In this document: positions 35,615 through 44,898 of the stretch, one piece after another
Layout of the letters: each line of letters opens with the position of its first letter
Numbering within the stretch: position 1 is the first letter of the stretch
Source: Priestia megaterium NBRC 15308 = ATCC 14581
GTDB lineage: Bacteria; Bacillota; Bacilli; Bacillales; Bacillaceae_H
Assembly (NCBI RefSeq): GCF_000832985.1
Contig: NZ_CP009920.1
Span: forward strand, 4,768,501 to 4,832,500
Direction of reading: 5' to 3'
DNA: 64,000 nucleotides
Program-made: the position numbers and the translations under genes
Notes under the pieces: model-generated
What the model was told of the DNA's origin: nothing
Databases searched by the model: none
The model's input: the letters and a program-made list of their open reading frames with translations, nothing else

Positions 35615-36208
35615 ATGAATTATTTATTACCTATTCTTGCCTATATCTTGGGCTCTATTCCTTTTGGACTAGTTGTTGGAAAACTAGGATACGGCATCGA
35701 TATACGAGAGCATGGAAGCGGCAATTTAGGCGGCACCAACTCCTTTCGTACATTGGGCGTAAAAGCTGGAATTATCGTTACGCTTGGAGACATTCTAAAA
35801 GGAACCCTAGCAGCTTCTTTACCGCTTTTATTTAATACGAATCAAAACATTCTCTTCATTGGTTTATTTGCTGTCATTGGTCATATTTTTCCTGTTTTCG
35901 CGAAATTCAAAGGCGGGAAAGCTGTTGCCACGTCCGCCGGAGTGATTTTATGTTATGAACCTCTTTTATTTGCTTTCGTACTATTATGTTTTTTTATCTG
36001 CTTATACATAACGAAGTATGTATCATTGTCCTCAATGGTTACCGGGGTATTAACCTTTATCTACACGCTATTTAAGCAAGACTACATGCTTATTATGATT
36101 ATTGGTTTAATTGTAGCCTTTGTCATTTACAGACACCGTGCAAACATTACCCGAATTCTTAATAAAACAGAACCGAAAGTCACATTTTTGTCAGGTAAAA
36201 AGAAATAA
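35615..36208 (+). CDS. plsY: Acyl-phosphate:glycerol-3-phosphate acyltransferase
   Basis: Membrane enzyme that makes lysophosphatidic acid from acyl-phosphate and glycerol-3-phosphate, the first step of phospholipid synthesis in this group. The 197-residue protein has the three PlsY motifs: [17 protein letters not shown] (motif 1), the [13 protein letters not shown] phosphate loop (motif 2) and the [10 protein letters not shown]-type loop (motif 3), within five to seven membrane segments. ATG follows AAGGAGC. It is monocistronic, with a terminator overlapping the stop codon. Confidence 0.97.
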   Translation: MNYLLPILAYILGSIPFGLVVGKLGYGIDIREHGSGNLGGTNSFRTLGVKAGIIVTLGDILKGTLAASLPLLFNTNQNILFIGLFAVIGHIFPVFAKFKGGKAVATSAGVILCYEPLLFAFVLLCFFICLYITKYVSLSSMVTGVLTFIYTLFKQDYMLIMIIGLIVAFVIYRHRANITRILNKTEPKVTFLSGKKK

Positions 36209-36236
36209 GAGGAGCTTCCTCTTATTTCTTTTTTTA
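36199..36236 (+). terminator. Terminator of plsY
   Basis: Perfect 13-base stem AAGAAATAAGAGG/CCTCTTATTTCTT followed by a T-run; the stop codon lies in the stem. Confidence 0.88.
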
Positions 36237-36307
36237 TAACCGATTTGTAAGCGAATACATTTCTTATTTATTAGTTATACTGATACTAAAATAAGGAGGT
36301 GAATGAT

Positions 36308-36424
36308 GTGAAGAAAAAATGCCCTATTTGCAAACGAAATAAGAAAATGGATTCACAGCTAGAAGGAAGCCGCTACTGCGTTCACTGCTGGGAAACCATT
36401 GGAAAACAATATGATTTCAAATGA
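36308..36424 (+). CDS. Small zinc-ribbon protein (38 aa)
   Basis: A short gene with a GTG start six bases after AAGGAGGTG, one of the strongest ribosome binding sites in the window. The product holds two CxxC knuckles, CPIC (5-8) and CVHC (24-27), the spacing of a treble-clef or zinc-ribbon module. It is lysine-rich at the N-terminus (KKKCPICKRNKKMD). It lies between plsY and yneR and has its own terminator. The function is unknown. Nucleic acid or protein binding is a guess from the fold. Confidence 0.8.
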   Translation: MKKKCPICKRNKKMDSQLEGSRYCVHCWETIGKQYDFK

Positions 36425-36430
36425 AAGAAT

Positions 36431-36490
36431 GAAACGATTTAATATAGAAATGAAGCCTTCACCTCTATATTAAATCGTTTTATTTTATTT
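36431..36490 (+). terminator. Terminator of the zinc-ribbon gene
   Basis: Long perfect stem AAACGATTTAATATAGA/TCTATATTAAATCGTTT with T-rich tail. Confidence 0.82.
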
Positions 36491-36587
36491 TATCTCATTC
36501 CTTCCTAGCTGGATTCGTATATATTGGTAATTTATCTACCTTTCTACTATAATAAGTGTATCCGCAGTATTGGAAGGAGCATAATTA

Positions 36588-36878
36588 ATGAAATTAACAG
36601 TAACAGAAGCAGCAGCTACGTGGTACAAAGATGAAATGATGCTAGAAGGAAACGAAACAATTCGCTTTTTTGTTCGCTACGGCGGATGCAGCAACGTTCA
36701 AAAAGGTTTTTCTTTAGGTGTAAACACAGATTCTCCTAAAAACGTTGGCGTTGAAACAAAAGTTGACGGTTTAACATTCTTCGTAGAAGATGAAGACCTT
36801 TGGTACTTTGATGGTCATGATTTGACCGTAAATTATAATGAAGAAACAAAAGAACCTGACTTTCATTACGAAGCGTAA
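36588..36878 (+). CDS. yneR: HesB/IscA-like protein YneR
   Basis: A 96-residue HesB-fold protein. The family pattern is clear (MKLTVTEAAATWYKDEM, IRFFVRYGGCSNVQKGFSLGV, VDGLTFFVEDEDLWYFDGHDL), but only one cysteine (Cys34) is present and the C-terminal CGCG-type pair of true iron-sulfur carriers is absent. This is usual for the YneR/YqkB-type group, so an iron-sulfur role is doubtful. ATG follows GGAAGGAGC. It is monocistronic with its own terminator. Confidence 0.9.
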   Translation: MKLTVTEAAATWYKDEMMLEGNETIRFFVRYGGCSNVQKGFSLGVNTDSPKNVGVETKVDGLTFFVEDEDLWYFDGHDLTVNYNEETKEPDFHYEA

Positions 36879-36881
36879 GAA

Positions 36882-36910
36882 AAAAAGCATCGATTTATCG
36901 ATGCTTTTTA
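36882..36910. terminator. Bidirectional terminator
   Basis: Perfect hairpin AAAAAGCATCGAT/ATCGATGCTTTTT between converging yneR and yneP. Confidence 0.88.
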
Positions 36911-36919
36911 TTCTTGCGC

Positions 36920-37342
36920 TTAACCCTGCTTTTTGGCCTCTTCATAGGCTTTATGCCATTCCGGATAATTACGGCGAATCGAAATGGGCTTAAAGTTTTC
37001 TTTTTTCACACATACGTGTGACGATGTTCCTGTTAACGCAAGTTCTTCATTTGAATTAAAAATTTCGTAGCCGTACACAACGCGTAGACCGTCATAGTTC
37101 TCAACCCAAGTATGTACTACAGCTGTCTCGCCATAATGAAGCGGCTTTTTATATGAAGCCTGTATATCAATAACTGGCGACAGCACACCGTCTCTTTCCA
37201 TTTGTGCATAGCTAAAACCTAAATCACTAATAAACTGCGTTCGACCTATTTCCATCCATACTAAATAGTTAGCATGATACACAACGCCCATCTGATCGGT
37301 TTCTGCATAGCGCACTTCGATTTCTTTCGTTGATACTAACAT
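36920..37342 (-). CDS. yneP: Acyl-CoA thioesterase (4HBT hot-dog fold)
   Basis: A 140-residue hot-dog-fold thioesterase hydrolysing acyl-CoA or a related thioester. The signature RYAETDQMGVVYHANYLVWMEIGR (residues about 11-34) carries the active-site Asp and the helix that holds the thioester, followed by the beta strands ending in THVCVKK. The start follows AGAGGAGG. It corresponds by position and sequence type to B. subtilis YneP. The natural acyl group is unknown. Confidence 0.93.
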   Translation of the reverse strand: MLVSTKEIEVRYAETDQMGVVYHANYLVWMEIGRTQFISDLGFSYAQMERDGVLSPVIDIQASYKKPLHYGETAVVHTWVENYDGLRVVYGYEIFNSNEELALTGTSSHVCVKKENFKPISIRRNYPEWHKAYEEAKKQG

Positions 37343-37420
37343 GATTTTACCTCCTCTTGCCCTGTTCCTGTTTTATCTTACCATATAAGGAGAATATACT
37401 CCTACTAGTTTGGTTGTAAC

Positions 37421-38848
37421 TCAATATGTTGTAAGACTAAGCGCATTTTGAATGCGATATATCAGTGTTTCCAGCCGCGTCATTTTATTTTCATACTTTT
37501 TATAAGGAAGTGTATATGTGTAGTCTTTATTTGTCCATAAACGGTCAAAATAAGCGTTTAGTTCGGTCATAACCTTTTTGTTAGAAGGTCCTGATACTTT
37601 AATATCCGTTTCTAAGTTCAAGTCAGCCAAATTTCGTTTTGTGAAATTTGCTGCTCCTGCAATAATAGTTGCATTTTTTTTATTTCGAATAAATAAAGTT
37701 TTGGGATGATACTGCTCTTTTCCCGTATGATACCAGCGAACTTTAATATCGCCTTTAGATTTTTTCACAAGTTCTGCTGCTACTGGACGGTTAGGCAGTC
37801 CGAACTTTTTTCTTCCAAACGCATTCTCATTAGGATCTAAAATTAATCGTACGTTTGCGCCTTGTTTGGAAGCTTTCAAAAGCGCCTTTATTACGTCTCG
37901 ATCTCCAAGATAAAACATACCAAGCCATACATCGTCGCCTTTTTTAGCATGACGTAAATCATGCAATACGTGCTTATAGATTTTGCCTTCTGTTAACAGC
38001 TGAACATAGAGGTCTCCCTTTTCTTTTTCTTTCTTCTTATACCGAGGTAACTTTCCTCCATAAGAAAAATCTGACACCGCTTGTTCACTTTTCACCACAT
38101 CTCCAATAATATTCCCTTTTACTTCAAAGGCCATGTTAGAATTATAAAAACTTGCATCATGAGGATTGGCAGAGGAGATAATAACGCTTTGATCTGTTGC
38201 TACTACTTTTCTGTGATTAGCTTTTACATTTAACAACTTTAAATAAGCACGGACCGTCGCTTTAGGCGCATTGGTACCAAACGGATTTGTTATCCATCCG
38301 TTTCCTTTTTCACCAAACCACTGAACAAAAGTTCTCCACACTGAAGAATACAGTGGAATGGAGTCTCTGAGCTTAGATAAATTGGTTTGCACCACTTTGA
38401 TTCCGTTTAGCCGCAGTGAATCTAACCACTTTGAATCATGTGAGCCGTAGGTTGTATTGATTTGATCTGTAATAAAGACGATTTCGATAGTAGGATGTTT
38501 TCGTTTCTTTTCAATCAGCTTACTTGCAAGCGTATCACTAAGGTGAGGAAACGTTTCGCCTTGGTTATAGTAGCCGTTAAATAGAAACATATCCATAATA
38601 ATAAAAGCTTTTGCGTCATCAATCGCATTCGTAACTGCTTGAAAAATGTGTTGTTCAGAAACAGATGTCTGCTGGTCTTGATACGTTAGGTCTGATAAGA
38701 GAAATACATCTTCTACTTTGTGCGGCTTACTTTCGTATGAAACTCCTTTAGGCAAAGGCTTATGCGTTTGATAAGAGCCCACAATAATCAAGACGACAAG
38801 TAAACTGACCAAAATCCTTACTACTTTCCTTTTCACGTGCTTTTTCAC
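37421..38848 (-). CDS. Phospholipase D-family protein
   Basis: A 475-residue protein with an N-terminal membrane anchor (ILVSLLVVLIIVGSY) and two phospholipase D-type halves, as in cardiolipin synthases. The first HKD motif is intact (NHRKVVATD at about 213, followed by SSANPHD). The second is degenerate: HPKTLFIRN at about 384 lacks the usual Asp eight residues after the His, and GAAN stands for GSxN. It therefore may cut or transfer phosphodiesters in an unusual way, or have lost activity. The start is a GTG with AGAGG upstream. It follows the tlp terminator. Confidence 0.85.
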   Translation of the reverse strand: MKKHVKRKVVRILVSLLVVLIIVGSYQTHKPLPKGVSYESKPHKVEDVFLLSDLTYQDQQTSVSEQHIFQAVTNAIDDAKAFIIMDMFLFNGYYNQGETFPHLSDTLASKLIEKKRKHPTIEIVFITDQINTTYGSHDSKWLDSLRLNGIKVVQTNLSKLRDSIPLYSSVWRTFVQWFGEKGNGWITNPFGTNAPKATVRAYLKLLNVKANHRKVVATDQSVIISSANPHDASFYNSNMAFEVKGNIIGDVVKSEQAVSDFSYGGKLPRYKKKEKEKGDLYVQLLTEGKIYKHVLHDLRHAKKGDDVWLGMFYLGDRDVIKALLKASKQGANVRLILDPNENAFGRKKFGLPNRPVAAELVKKSKGDIKVRWYHTGKEQYHPKTLFIRNKKNATIIAGAANFTKRNLADLNLETDIKVSGPSNKKVMTELNAYFDRLWTNKDYTYTLPYKKYENKMTRLETLIYRIQNALSLTTY

Positions 38849-38909
38849 CTACATAAACCTCTTTGCTAGTTTGTATTAGTATTGACCTTACTAAAAAAAT
38901 ATAGAAAGA

Positions 38910-38942
38910 AAGCAGCTAAAACCGTTTATTTTTAGCTGCTTA
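38910..38942 (-). terminator. Terminator of tlp
   Basis: Stem AAGCAGCTAAAA/TTTTAGCTGCTT after tlp on the minus strand with a T-rich tail. Confidence 0.8.
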
Positions 38943-38960
38943 TTGTCGTTGCTTTATTTA

Positions 38961-39203
38961 TTAAATCGTACCTTCGTAACCATTTTGACGAGCTTCTGAC
39001 TCATCTTTTATTTCGCTGCGCATTGCTTCGATACTTACTTCGCGATTGTGATTTTTTTGCTGAATGCGCTGACGTTCTTCTTCATTGCTGCATGCAGCAG
39101 CTTCTTCTGCTTCTTCAATGTTCTTCATTGTATTTTGCACCATTGTTTGTAATTTTTCAACGTTATCACTGCGATCGTCTGGATTCGGTTTATTCCATGC
39201 CAT
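38961..39203 (-). CDS. tlp: Small acid-soluble spore protein Tlp (thioredoxin-like)
   Basis: An 80-residue very charged protein of the Tlp family made in the forespore of sporulating cells. Its family text is [18 protein letters not shown] at the N-terminus, followed by helical [13 protein letters not shown] and the Glu/Arg-rich middle. The ATG follows GAGGAGGAAG. On the minus strand a CATACTA box, the -10 consensus of sigma-G promoters, lies about 40 bases before the ATG. Position between yneP and yneN is as in B. subtilis. Confidence 0.95.
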   Translation of the reverse strand: MAWNKPNPDDRSDNVEKLQTMVQNTMKNIEEAEEAAACSNEEERQRIQQKNHNREVSIEAMRSEIKDESEARQNGYEGTI

Positions 39204-39237
39204 TGTATCTTCCTCCTCAAAATAACTTTGTTACAAT

Positions 39238-39248
39238 TGTAGTATGCC
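39238..39248 (-). promoter_or_regulatory. Candidate sigma-G -10 element of tlp
   Basis: CATACTA on the minus strand matches the sigma-G -10 consensus; a convincing -35 was not found. Confidence 0.4.
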
Positions 39249-39375
39249 GGATTTGTTCATCTCTATAAGTGGAAAAAAATGATTTTAGTTTACATAATAT
39301 AATTATAATTAAGTTAAAATATGTATATAAAACATACATAATATGGTAATATTTACATACAAAGGGGGAATCGCT

Positions 39376-39987
39376 ATGACCAAACGAATGATAACATTAC
39401 TAAGCGTCATCTTTATTGCAGTGCTTGCCGTATTTTTTATGTCACAAACCTCATTGGCATCAAAATTGACAGCAAGTGCCTTTATGAAGCCTCATCATTA
39501 CTCAAAACATGAAGAAAAAATGTTAGCTGTGACAAACCTGGACTACAAAAGCAATATCATTGCATACGATGTGAAAGCTCCTAGTGACGCAAAAGAAGCT
39601 TATGTAAAAGCTACTTATTACGAAAAGGGAAAAGCAAAAGAACCTTTATTTTCAGGAGGGTTGACTGTTTCAAAAGAATTTGACATGTTTGCTATTACAT
39701 ATAAAATCGATGATGATGCGCATAAAGTTATGTTTAATGTAGGAAGCAACGATACAAACCTAGGAATAGAAGCGGAAAAGCCAAAAAAAATGAACGGATA
39801 TTCCTTTACTGGATTAGAGAAAAAACAAACGGTAAAAATGAATAAAACATATCCAGTTGCTGCTTTATTTGGTGACGATGGCAGTGGCATACGAGTTGCT
39901 CCGCTTTCAACCGACGATGGAGAAGTCGTTAAAGAGCTTATTTCGAGCAATCCTTACGTTTATTTATTCACGGTAGAATTCAAATAA
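39376..39987 (+). CDS. Secreted or membrane-anchored hypothetical protein (203 aa)
   Basis: ATG 39376 follows AAAGGGGG, better than the first ATG of the longer frame. The N-terminus (KRMITLLSVIFIAVLAVFFM) is a signal peptide or anchor, possibly cleaved after SLAS. The rest is a soluble domain of mixed beta strands (VTNLDYKSNIIAYDVKAP, DMFAITYKIDDDAHKVMFNVG) with no cysteines. I do not recognise the family. It is monocistronic, with a perfect palindromic terminator. Confidence 0.75.
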   Translation: MTKRMITLLSVIFIAVLAVFFMSQTSLASKLTASAFMKPHHYSKHEEKMLAVTNLDYKSNIIAYDVKAPSDAKEAYVKATYYEKGKAKEPLFSGGLTVSKEFDMFAITYKIDDDAHKVMFNVGSNDTNLGIEAEKPKKMNGYSFTGLEKKQTVKMNKTYPVAALFGDDGSGIRVAPLSTDDGEVVKELISSNPYVYLFTVEFK

Positions 39988-39988
39988 T

Positions 39989-40016
39989 AAAAAGTCGCTG
40001 AATTCAGCGACTTTTT
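39989..40016. terminator. Bidirectional terminator
   Basis: AAAAAGTCGCTGAATTCAGCGACTTTTT is a full palindrome; it separates converging genes. Confidence 0.88.
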
Positions 40017-40018
40017 AT

Positions 40019-40162
40019 TCATTCACCTTTGGTTTGAATAACTTGAGGATGCTTGCCGGATGTATCTTGCATTTGTTTTCCGTTATTTCCACCAGCTTCT
40101 CTCGGTTGAGTGCCGATGTGATTCGGAACAAAAGGTTTGCTTTGTTTTTTAGGATTTCCCAT
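40019..40162 (-). CDS. sspN: Small acid-soluble spore protein N
   Basis: A 47-residue spore protein. It begins [20 protein letters not shown] and ends with [15 protein letters not shown], which is the SspN pattern known from B. subtilis. The ATG is preceded by GAGGAGGGG. It sits between the FbpB-like gene and the convergent unknown secreted protein, within the spore-protein cluster around citB. It is expected in the forespore; no clear sigma-G promoter was found. Confidence 0.9.
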   Translation of the reverse strand: MGNPKKQSKPFVPNHIGTQPREAGGNNGKQMQDTSGKHPQVIQTKGE

Positions 40163-40206
40163 GCTTATCCCCTCCTCACCGTTACTCTAACCAACTTACT
40201 TTAAAG

Positions 40207-40350
40207 TTATTCAGCTCTTTCAAGCATACGATCTTCTAACCGCTTTTCAATTTCCATTTCAATGCGTTCAATTTCTGACTGATCTTTTAACAGCTGCGTT
40301 TTATTTTCTTGCACTAACTCTTCAAATGAACGTTTGCGCAATTTTCTCAT
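40207..40350 (-). CDS. FbpB-family small basic protein (47 aa)
   Basis: A short, charged, mostly helical protein with the N-terminal signature MRKLRKRSFEELVQENK followed by LLKDQSEIERIEMEIEKRLE. This matches the FbpB-type small basic proteins of Bacillus, which in B. subtilis are Fur-controlled partners of the FsrA small RNA. The ATG at 40350 follows AGGTG. No convincing Fur box was found upstream, so iron regulation is not shown here. Its place beside sspN may mean co-transcription. Confidence 0.75.
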   Translation of the reverse strand: MRKLRKRSFEELVQENKTQLLKDQSEIERIEMEIEKRLEDRMLERAE

Positions 40351-40549
40351 GATCACAACACCTACTTTATGTAATTTTTATGAAAAATCTGAAAAATCTA
40401 AAGAAACTGATATCGTATAACTATCTATATTGTAACCAATTTGTCAGATAAGTAAACATACTTTTTTTGAAAAGTTGTAAGAAAGTTTGACATGTTTACT
40501 GACCTATCTATATATACGATGATAAAGTAAATAAGTTTCATGTTTAATA

Positions 40550-40581
40550 AAACAAGCAGCGAAGTTAATTCGCTGCTTGTT
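40550..40581 (-). terminator. Terminator of yneN
   Basis: Stem AACAAGCAGCGAA/TTCGCTGCTTGTT on the minus strand, overlapping the stop codon and followed by TTTTATT. Confidence 0.8.
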
Positions 40582-41164
40582 GAGCAAAGTTTTCCATTTG
40601 TTTAAGCGTCATTGGACCATTCACTCGTTGAACAATTTTCCCTTCTTCATCTATAAAGTAAGATGTCGGAATGGTGGAGACTCGATATTTTTTACTTCCT
40701 ACACTATCTTGGTCGTCCAATAATACACGAAACGTAAACTGTTTTTCTTTAAGAAATTTAGATACTGCCTGTTTACTGCCTTCCGACGAAGTTAAATTAA
40801 CCGCAAGCAGCTGTACATCGTTTCCATATTTCTCATAAAACGCTTGCATATCGGGCATTTCTTTTTGACACGGCGGACACCATGTTGCCCAAAAGTTTAA
40901 AATGACTTTTTTTCCTTTAAAATCCGATAATTGAACGGATTTCCCGCTCGTATCTGACAGTGTAAACGGAGGCGCTGTATCTTTTGGTTCCAACCCATAA
41001 GCTTGACCCGAAGCCTGACGAGCACTATCGCCTTTTTTGATATTTAAATCCTTGTATTCGCTTAAGTTAGAATTATCGGATGCTTCATTTGGAGAAAGCC
41101 CTTGCCAAAGGGCGTAGCTAAGAAAGCCTACTAGAAGCAAGACCGCAATTATTTTTTTAACCAT
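40565..41164 (-). CDS. yneN: Membrane-anchored thioredoxin-like protein (ResA/YneN type)
   Basis: A 199-residue extracytoplasmic thiol-disulfide oxidoreductase. An N-terminal anchor (IIAVLLLVGFLSYALWQG) precedes a thioredoxin fold with the active site WCPPC (Cys96 and Cys99), the cis-Pro segment VSTIPTSYFID and ending FAQQAAN. It resembles B. subtilis YneN and ResA. The ATG follows AAAGGAGC. It is transcribed alone downstream of citB. The redox partner is unknown; candidates are cytochrome c maturation or spore coat/cortex proteins. Confidence 0.92.
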   Translation of the reverse strand: MVKKIIAVLLLVGFLSYALWQGLSPNEASDNSNLSEYKDLNIKKGDSARQASGQAYGLEPKDTAPPFTLSDTSGKSVQLSDFKGKKVILNFWATWCPPCQKEMPDMQAFYEKYGNDVQLLAVNLTSSEGSKQAVSKFLKEKQFTFRVLLDDQDSVGSKKYRVSTIPTSYFIDEEGKIVQRVNGPMTLKQMENFAQQAAN

Positions 41165-41317
41165 ATGATCGGCTCCTTTATTTCTTCTAAAAAGTGATAA
41201 TCTATGTACTAATAGATATGTGCAATATCTACTAAAATAATCCTTTTATAGGGCATTTTCTTTTATAATATAGCATATTCCCCTCTCACTTTTTGTCGAA
41301 AACAGTGCGTTTGCATA

Positions 41318-41350
41318 AAAAAAGAGCGGCTCACGAGAACCGCTCTTTTT
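41318..41350 (-). terminator. Terminator of citB
   Basis: Stem AAAAAGAGCGG/CCGCTCTTTTT just beyond the citB stop. Confidence 0.88.
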
Positions 41351-41359
41351 CTTTATAAC

Positions 41360-44080
41360 TTACGCATGTGTTTTAGACTGTAATTTATCACGAAGCACCA
41401 TTTGAAGGATACCACCGTGGCGATAGTAATCAATTTCAACTTCACTATCGAAACGAACCAGTACTTCAAATTCTTTTTTGTTTCCAGCTTCATCAGTTGC
41501 TGTTACTTTTATAAAATCACGTGGTTTTACTGTTTCATCAACTGCTACTGCAATTGTTTCTTTTCCAGTTAAACCTAATGTATCCGCGCTTTCACCATCT
41601 TTAAATTGAAGAGGTAAAACACCCATTAATACTAGGTTTGAACGGTGAATACGCTCGAAGCTTTCAGCGATTACTGTTTTAATACCTAAAAGATTTGTTC
41701 CTTTTGCTGCCCAGTCACGAGAACTTCCCATGCCGTAATCTTTGCCTGCAAGTACAACAAGACCTGTATCTTGCTCTTTGTATTTCATACAAGCATCATA
41801 AATGCTCATTACGTCATTTGTTGGCCAGTACGTTGTCCAGCCGCCTTCTGTACCAGGAGCTACTTGGTTTTTAATGCGGATGTTTGCAAACGTACCGCGC
41901 ATCATTACTTCATGGTTACCACGACGAGAACCATATGAGTTAAAGTCTTTTGGCTCTACACCGTTTTCTTGAAGGTAAAGACCTGCAGGTGATGTTTTTG
42001 CAATTGAACCCGCTGGTGAAATGTGATCCGTTGTCACTGAGTCACCAAATTTCGCTACTACGCGAAGATCATTTAACGGCTCTACTTCACCTGGTTCTTC
42101 TGATAAGCCTTCAAAGAAAGGTGGGTTTTGAATGTATGTTGAATCATTCTCCCACGTATAAAGCGCATCTTCGCTTGTTTTAATTTCATTCCAGCGTTCG
42201 TTATCATCGAATACACGCTCATACTCGTTACGGAATAATTCAGGCGTTACGGTACGGCTAACAACTTCTTTAATTTCATCTTGAGAAGGCCAGATGTCGC
42301 TAAAGAATACTTCATTGCCGTCTGTATCAATGCCGATTGGATCTTTTTGTAAATCTACATCTACTGTTCCAGCCAGTGCATATGCTACAACAAGCGGCGG
42401 AGAAGCAAGGTAGTTACCTTTTACTAATGGATGAATACGTCCTTCAAAGTTACGGTTTCCTGAAAGAACAGACGTTACAAGCAAGTCGCTATCTGCAATC
42501 GCTGCTTCAATTTCAGCTTCTAATGGACCAGAGTTACCGATACAAGTCGTACAGCCATAACCTACGATGTTAAAGCCGATTTTATCTAAGTATGGAAGCA
42601 GCCCTGAATTTTGCAGGTAAGCCGTTACTACTTTTGAACCTGGTGCTAAAGAAGTTTTCACGTAAGCTGGAACATCCAATCCTTTTTCTACCGCTTTTTT
42701 CGCAACTAAACCGGCTGCTACTAATACGTAAGGATTTGATGTGTTCGTACAGCTTGTGATAGCCGCAATGGCAATGGCACCTGTTTTCATTGTTGTTTCT
42801 GAACCGTCTGCAAGCTTAAACGTAATTTCTTTATCCACGTCTTTAGCATCAAGTCCGAAGCTTTGGTTGCTAACAGGAGCTGTTAAAGCCTTCTTGAATT
42901 CTGTTTGCATTTGAGAAAGTGGAATTAAATCTTGCGGACGCTTTGGACCAGAAAGATTTGCTTCAATCTCAGCAAGGTTAATCTCAACAACGTCAGTGAA
43001 AATTGGATCTTCATTTTCTGGTGTGAAGAATAAACCATTTGCTTTTGTATATTGTTCGACAACCTGAATGTCTTTTTCATCTCTTCCTGTTAAACGCATG
43101 TATGCTAATGCTTCTGCGTCAACTGGGAAGAATCCACATGTTGCACCGTATTCAGGAGCCATATTAGCGATTGTTGCACGGTCAGCTAATGGAAGTTCTG
43201 CTACGCCAGGACCGAAGAATTCCACGAATTTTCCGACTACTCCTTTTTGACGAAGCACTTGCGTAACTTTTAACGCTAAGTCTGTAGCTGTAGTGCCGTT
43301 TGGTAATTCACCAACAAGTTTAACGCCGATTACTTCAGGAACTGGGAAATAAGAAGGTTGACCAAGCATACCTGCTTCCGCTTCAATACCGCCAACACCC
43401 CATCCTAAAACACCGATACCATTAATCATCGTTGTATGAGAGTCAGTACCTACTAGAGAATCAGGGAAAGCTACAAATTCACCATCTTCTTCAACAGCAT
43501 GAACAACGTTTGCTAAATATTCTAAATTTACTTGGTGCACGATACCTGTAGCTGGTGGAACTGCGCGATAGTTATTAAATGATTTTTGAGCCCAGCTTAA
43601 GAAATTATAGCGCTCTGTATTACGTTGAAACTCGAGGTCCATATTAATTCGTAATGAGTCAGCTGTACCTGCTTTATCAACTTGTACGGAGTGGTCGACA
43701 ACGAGGTCTACTGGAATTTCTGGATTGATTTTGTCAGGATCTCCTCCTAAATCAGCCATTGCTTTACGAAGTGACGCTAAGTCTACAACCGCTGGAACTC
43801 CAGTGAAATCTTGAAGAATAACACGAGATGGTTTGAAAGGAACATCGATATCTTTAATATCTTTTGTTCCCCATTTTGCAAGGTTTTCGACATGTTCTTT
43901 TGTAATAACACGGCCATCTACCTGACGAAGAACAGATTCTAATAATACTTTAATTGAATACGGCAGCTTAGATACATTACCTAAACCTGCTTCCTCTAAA
44001 GCTTGTAAGCGGTAATAATTATATGTGCTGCCATTAAGATCGAATGACGAACGAGCGTTGAAAACGTCTTTTTTAGTCAT
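41360..44080 (-). CDS. citB: Aconitate hydratase (aconitase)
   Basis: Interconverts citrate and isocitrate in the TCA cycle; the Bacillus enzyme also binds RNA when iron is low. The 906-residue protein has the usual length. The 4Fe-4S cysteines are in TSCTNTSNP (about 447) and [11 protein letters not shown] (about 510). [23 protein letters not shown] and the swivel-domain [16 protein letters not shown], with the active-site Ser/Arg, are intact. The start follows AAGGGGG. A CcpC-type dyad lies upstream. Confidence 0.98.
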   Translation of the reverse strand: MTKKDVFNARSSFDLNGSTYNYYRLQALEEAGLGNVSKLPYSIKVLLESVLRQVDGRVITKEHVENLAKWGTKDIKDIDVPFKPSRVILQDFTGVPAVVDLASLRKAMADLGGDPDKINPEIPVDLVVDHSVQVDKAGTADSLRINMDLEFQRNTERYNFLSWAQKSFNNYRAVPPATGIVHQVNLEYLANVVHAVEEDGEFVAFPDSLVGTDSHTTMINGIGVLGWGVGGIEAEAGMLGQPSYFPVPEVIGVKLVGELPNGTTATDLALKVTQVLRQKGVVGKFVEFFGPGVAELPLADRATIANMAPEYGATCGFFPVDAEALAYMRLTGRDEKDIQVVEQYTKANGLFFTPENEDPIFTDVVEINLAEIEANLSGPKRPQDLIPLSQMQTEFKKALTAPVSNQSFGLDAKDVDKEITFKLADGSETTMKTGAIAIAAITSCTNTSNPYVLVAAGLVAKKAVEKGLDVPAYVKTSLAPGSKVVTAYLQNSGLLPYLDKIGFNIVGYGCTTCIGNSGPLEAEIEAAIADSDLLVTSVLSGNRNFEGRIHPLVKGNYLASPPLVVAYALAGTVDVDLQKDPIGIDTDGNEVFFSDIWPSQDEIKEVVSRTVTPELFRNEYERVFDDNERWNEIKTSEDALYTWENDSTYIQNPPFFEGLSEEPGEVEPLNDLRVVAKFGDSVTTDHISPAGSIAKTSPAGLYLQENGVEPKDFNSYGSRRGNHEVMMRGTFANIRIKNQVAPGTEGGWTTYWPTNDVMSIYDACMKYKEQDTGLVVLAGKDYGMGSSRDWAAKGTNLLGIKTVIAESFERIHRSNLVLMGVLPLQFKDGESADTLGLTGKETIAVAVDETVKPRDFIKVTATDEAGNKKEFEVLVRFDSEVEIDYYRHGGILQMVLRDKLQSKTHA

Positions 44081-44202
44081 TGCTTTTACCCCCTTAAAAT
44101 TCTATGTATAAAGGATTTACTTACCCCATCCTCTATTCCCTTCACCATCTATCTTAATATAATATTATACATAAGTAAATAAAAAGAATGTTATTAATTA
44201 AC

Positions 44203-44217
44203 ATAAGTTTCACTTAT
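44203..44217 (-). promoter_or_regulatory. CcpC-type operator upstream of citB
   Basis: ATAA-N7-TTAT (ATAAGTGAAACTTAT on the minus strand) is the known CcpC dyad, which represses citB unless citrate is present. It lies about 120 bases before the start codon. TATAAT on the minus strand at about 44166-44161 is a likely -10. Confidence 0.6.
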
Positions 44218-44259
44218 AACCTTTTTCCATCTTCCTTTTATTTTTCTAATAATTCATAT

Positions 44260-44286
44260 TTCATTGATTTTTACGCATGCTAGAAA
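44260..44286 (+). promoter_or_regulatory. Candidate sigma-G promoter of sspO
   Basis: CATGCTA, close to the sigma-G -10 consensus CATNCTA, lies about 20 bases before sspO's ribosome binding site, with TCATAT about 16 bases further upstream. Confidence 0.4.
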
Positions 44287-44301
44287 CGGAGGTGATTTAA
44301 C

Positions 44302-44451
44302 ATGGCTAAACGCAAGTCAAACCACGTCATTCCTGGAGCTAACGCGGCTAGCGCTCAAGGAAAAGGAGCGGGTTATAATGAAGAGTTTTCAAATGAACCA
44401 TTAACGGAACAACAGAAACAAAATAATAAAAAACGCAAAAAAAATCAATAA
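44302..44451 (+). CDS. sspO: Small acid-soluble spore protein O
   Basis: A 49-residue forespore protein (CotK in older naming). [20 protein letters not shown], then [19 protein letters not shown] and a lysine-rich end follow the SspO pattern. ATG 44302 sits after GGAGGTG. It is divergent from citB and followed by sspP, an arrangement shared with B. subtilis. A hairpin lies between it and sspP, so sspP may be expressed partly by read-through or from its own promoter. Confidence 0.95.
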   Translation: MAKRKSNHVIPGANAASAQGKGAGYNEEFSNEPLTEQQKQNNKKRKKNQ

Positions 44452-44524
44452 AACAATCTCTTATTGGATATACTAATCACTAGTTAGAAAAGCAAAATCG
44501 TTTAACTCCATGAAATCTAACGAG

Positions 44525-44552
44525 AAGGCGTCATTATATGTGACGCTTTTTT
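44525..44552 (+). terminator. Terminator of sspO
   Basis: Hairpin GGCGTCA/TGACGCT followed by a T-run. Confidence 0.75.
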
Positions 44553-44663
44553 CCTGTTCCCATTTCCTGTTTTTGTTAAACCTATTTTTAGAAAGGGGAA
44601 TTTTTCATCGGATAAATTCCCTGTCACTATCCTACCCTAATAAATGAAAGGGAGGCTTTAACT

Positions 44664-44804
44664 ATGAACAAAAACAGCAGTAAAGACATCAGAAGAAATG
44701 CGCCAAAAAGCAATTCTGGACAGCCAGAACCGCTAAGTGGATCTCATAAAGTGAAAAACCGTAAGCATTCTCGCCAAAAACACAATAGCGGACATGATAT
44801 GTAA
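44664..44804 (+). CDS. sspP: Small acid-soluble spore protein P
   Basis: A 46-residue spore protein (CotL in older naming). It starts [20 protein letters not shown] and ends [16 protein letters not shown], very close to the SspP pattern. ATG 44664 follows AAAGGGAGG. It lies just after sspO as in B. subtilis, with a terminator after it. Too short to appear in most ORF screens but well supported. Confidence 0.94.
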   Translation: MNKNSSKDIRRNAPKSNSGQPEPLSGSHKVKNRKHSRQKHNSGHDM

Positions 44805-44811
44805 AACAGCG

Positions 44812-44839
44812 GCAAGCTCTCTACAGAGCTTGCTTTTTT
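44812..44839 (+). terminator. Terminator of sspP
   Basis: Stem GCAAGCTCT/AGAGCTTGC followed by seven T residues. Confidence 0.85.
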
Positions 44840-44898
44840 ATGCGTAGACAAGACAGCTAGTACTTCAAGCTTATTCTTTGCGCAGGAGTTCACTAAGT

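Noticed and set aside
40351-40460. Fur box upstream of the FbpB-like gene
   Set aside because: Only weak ATA-rich matches; not enough to claim iron regulation.
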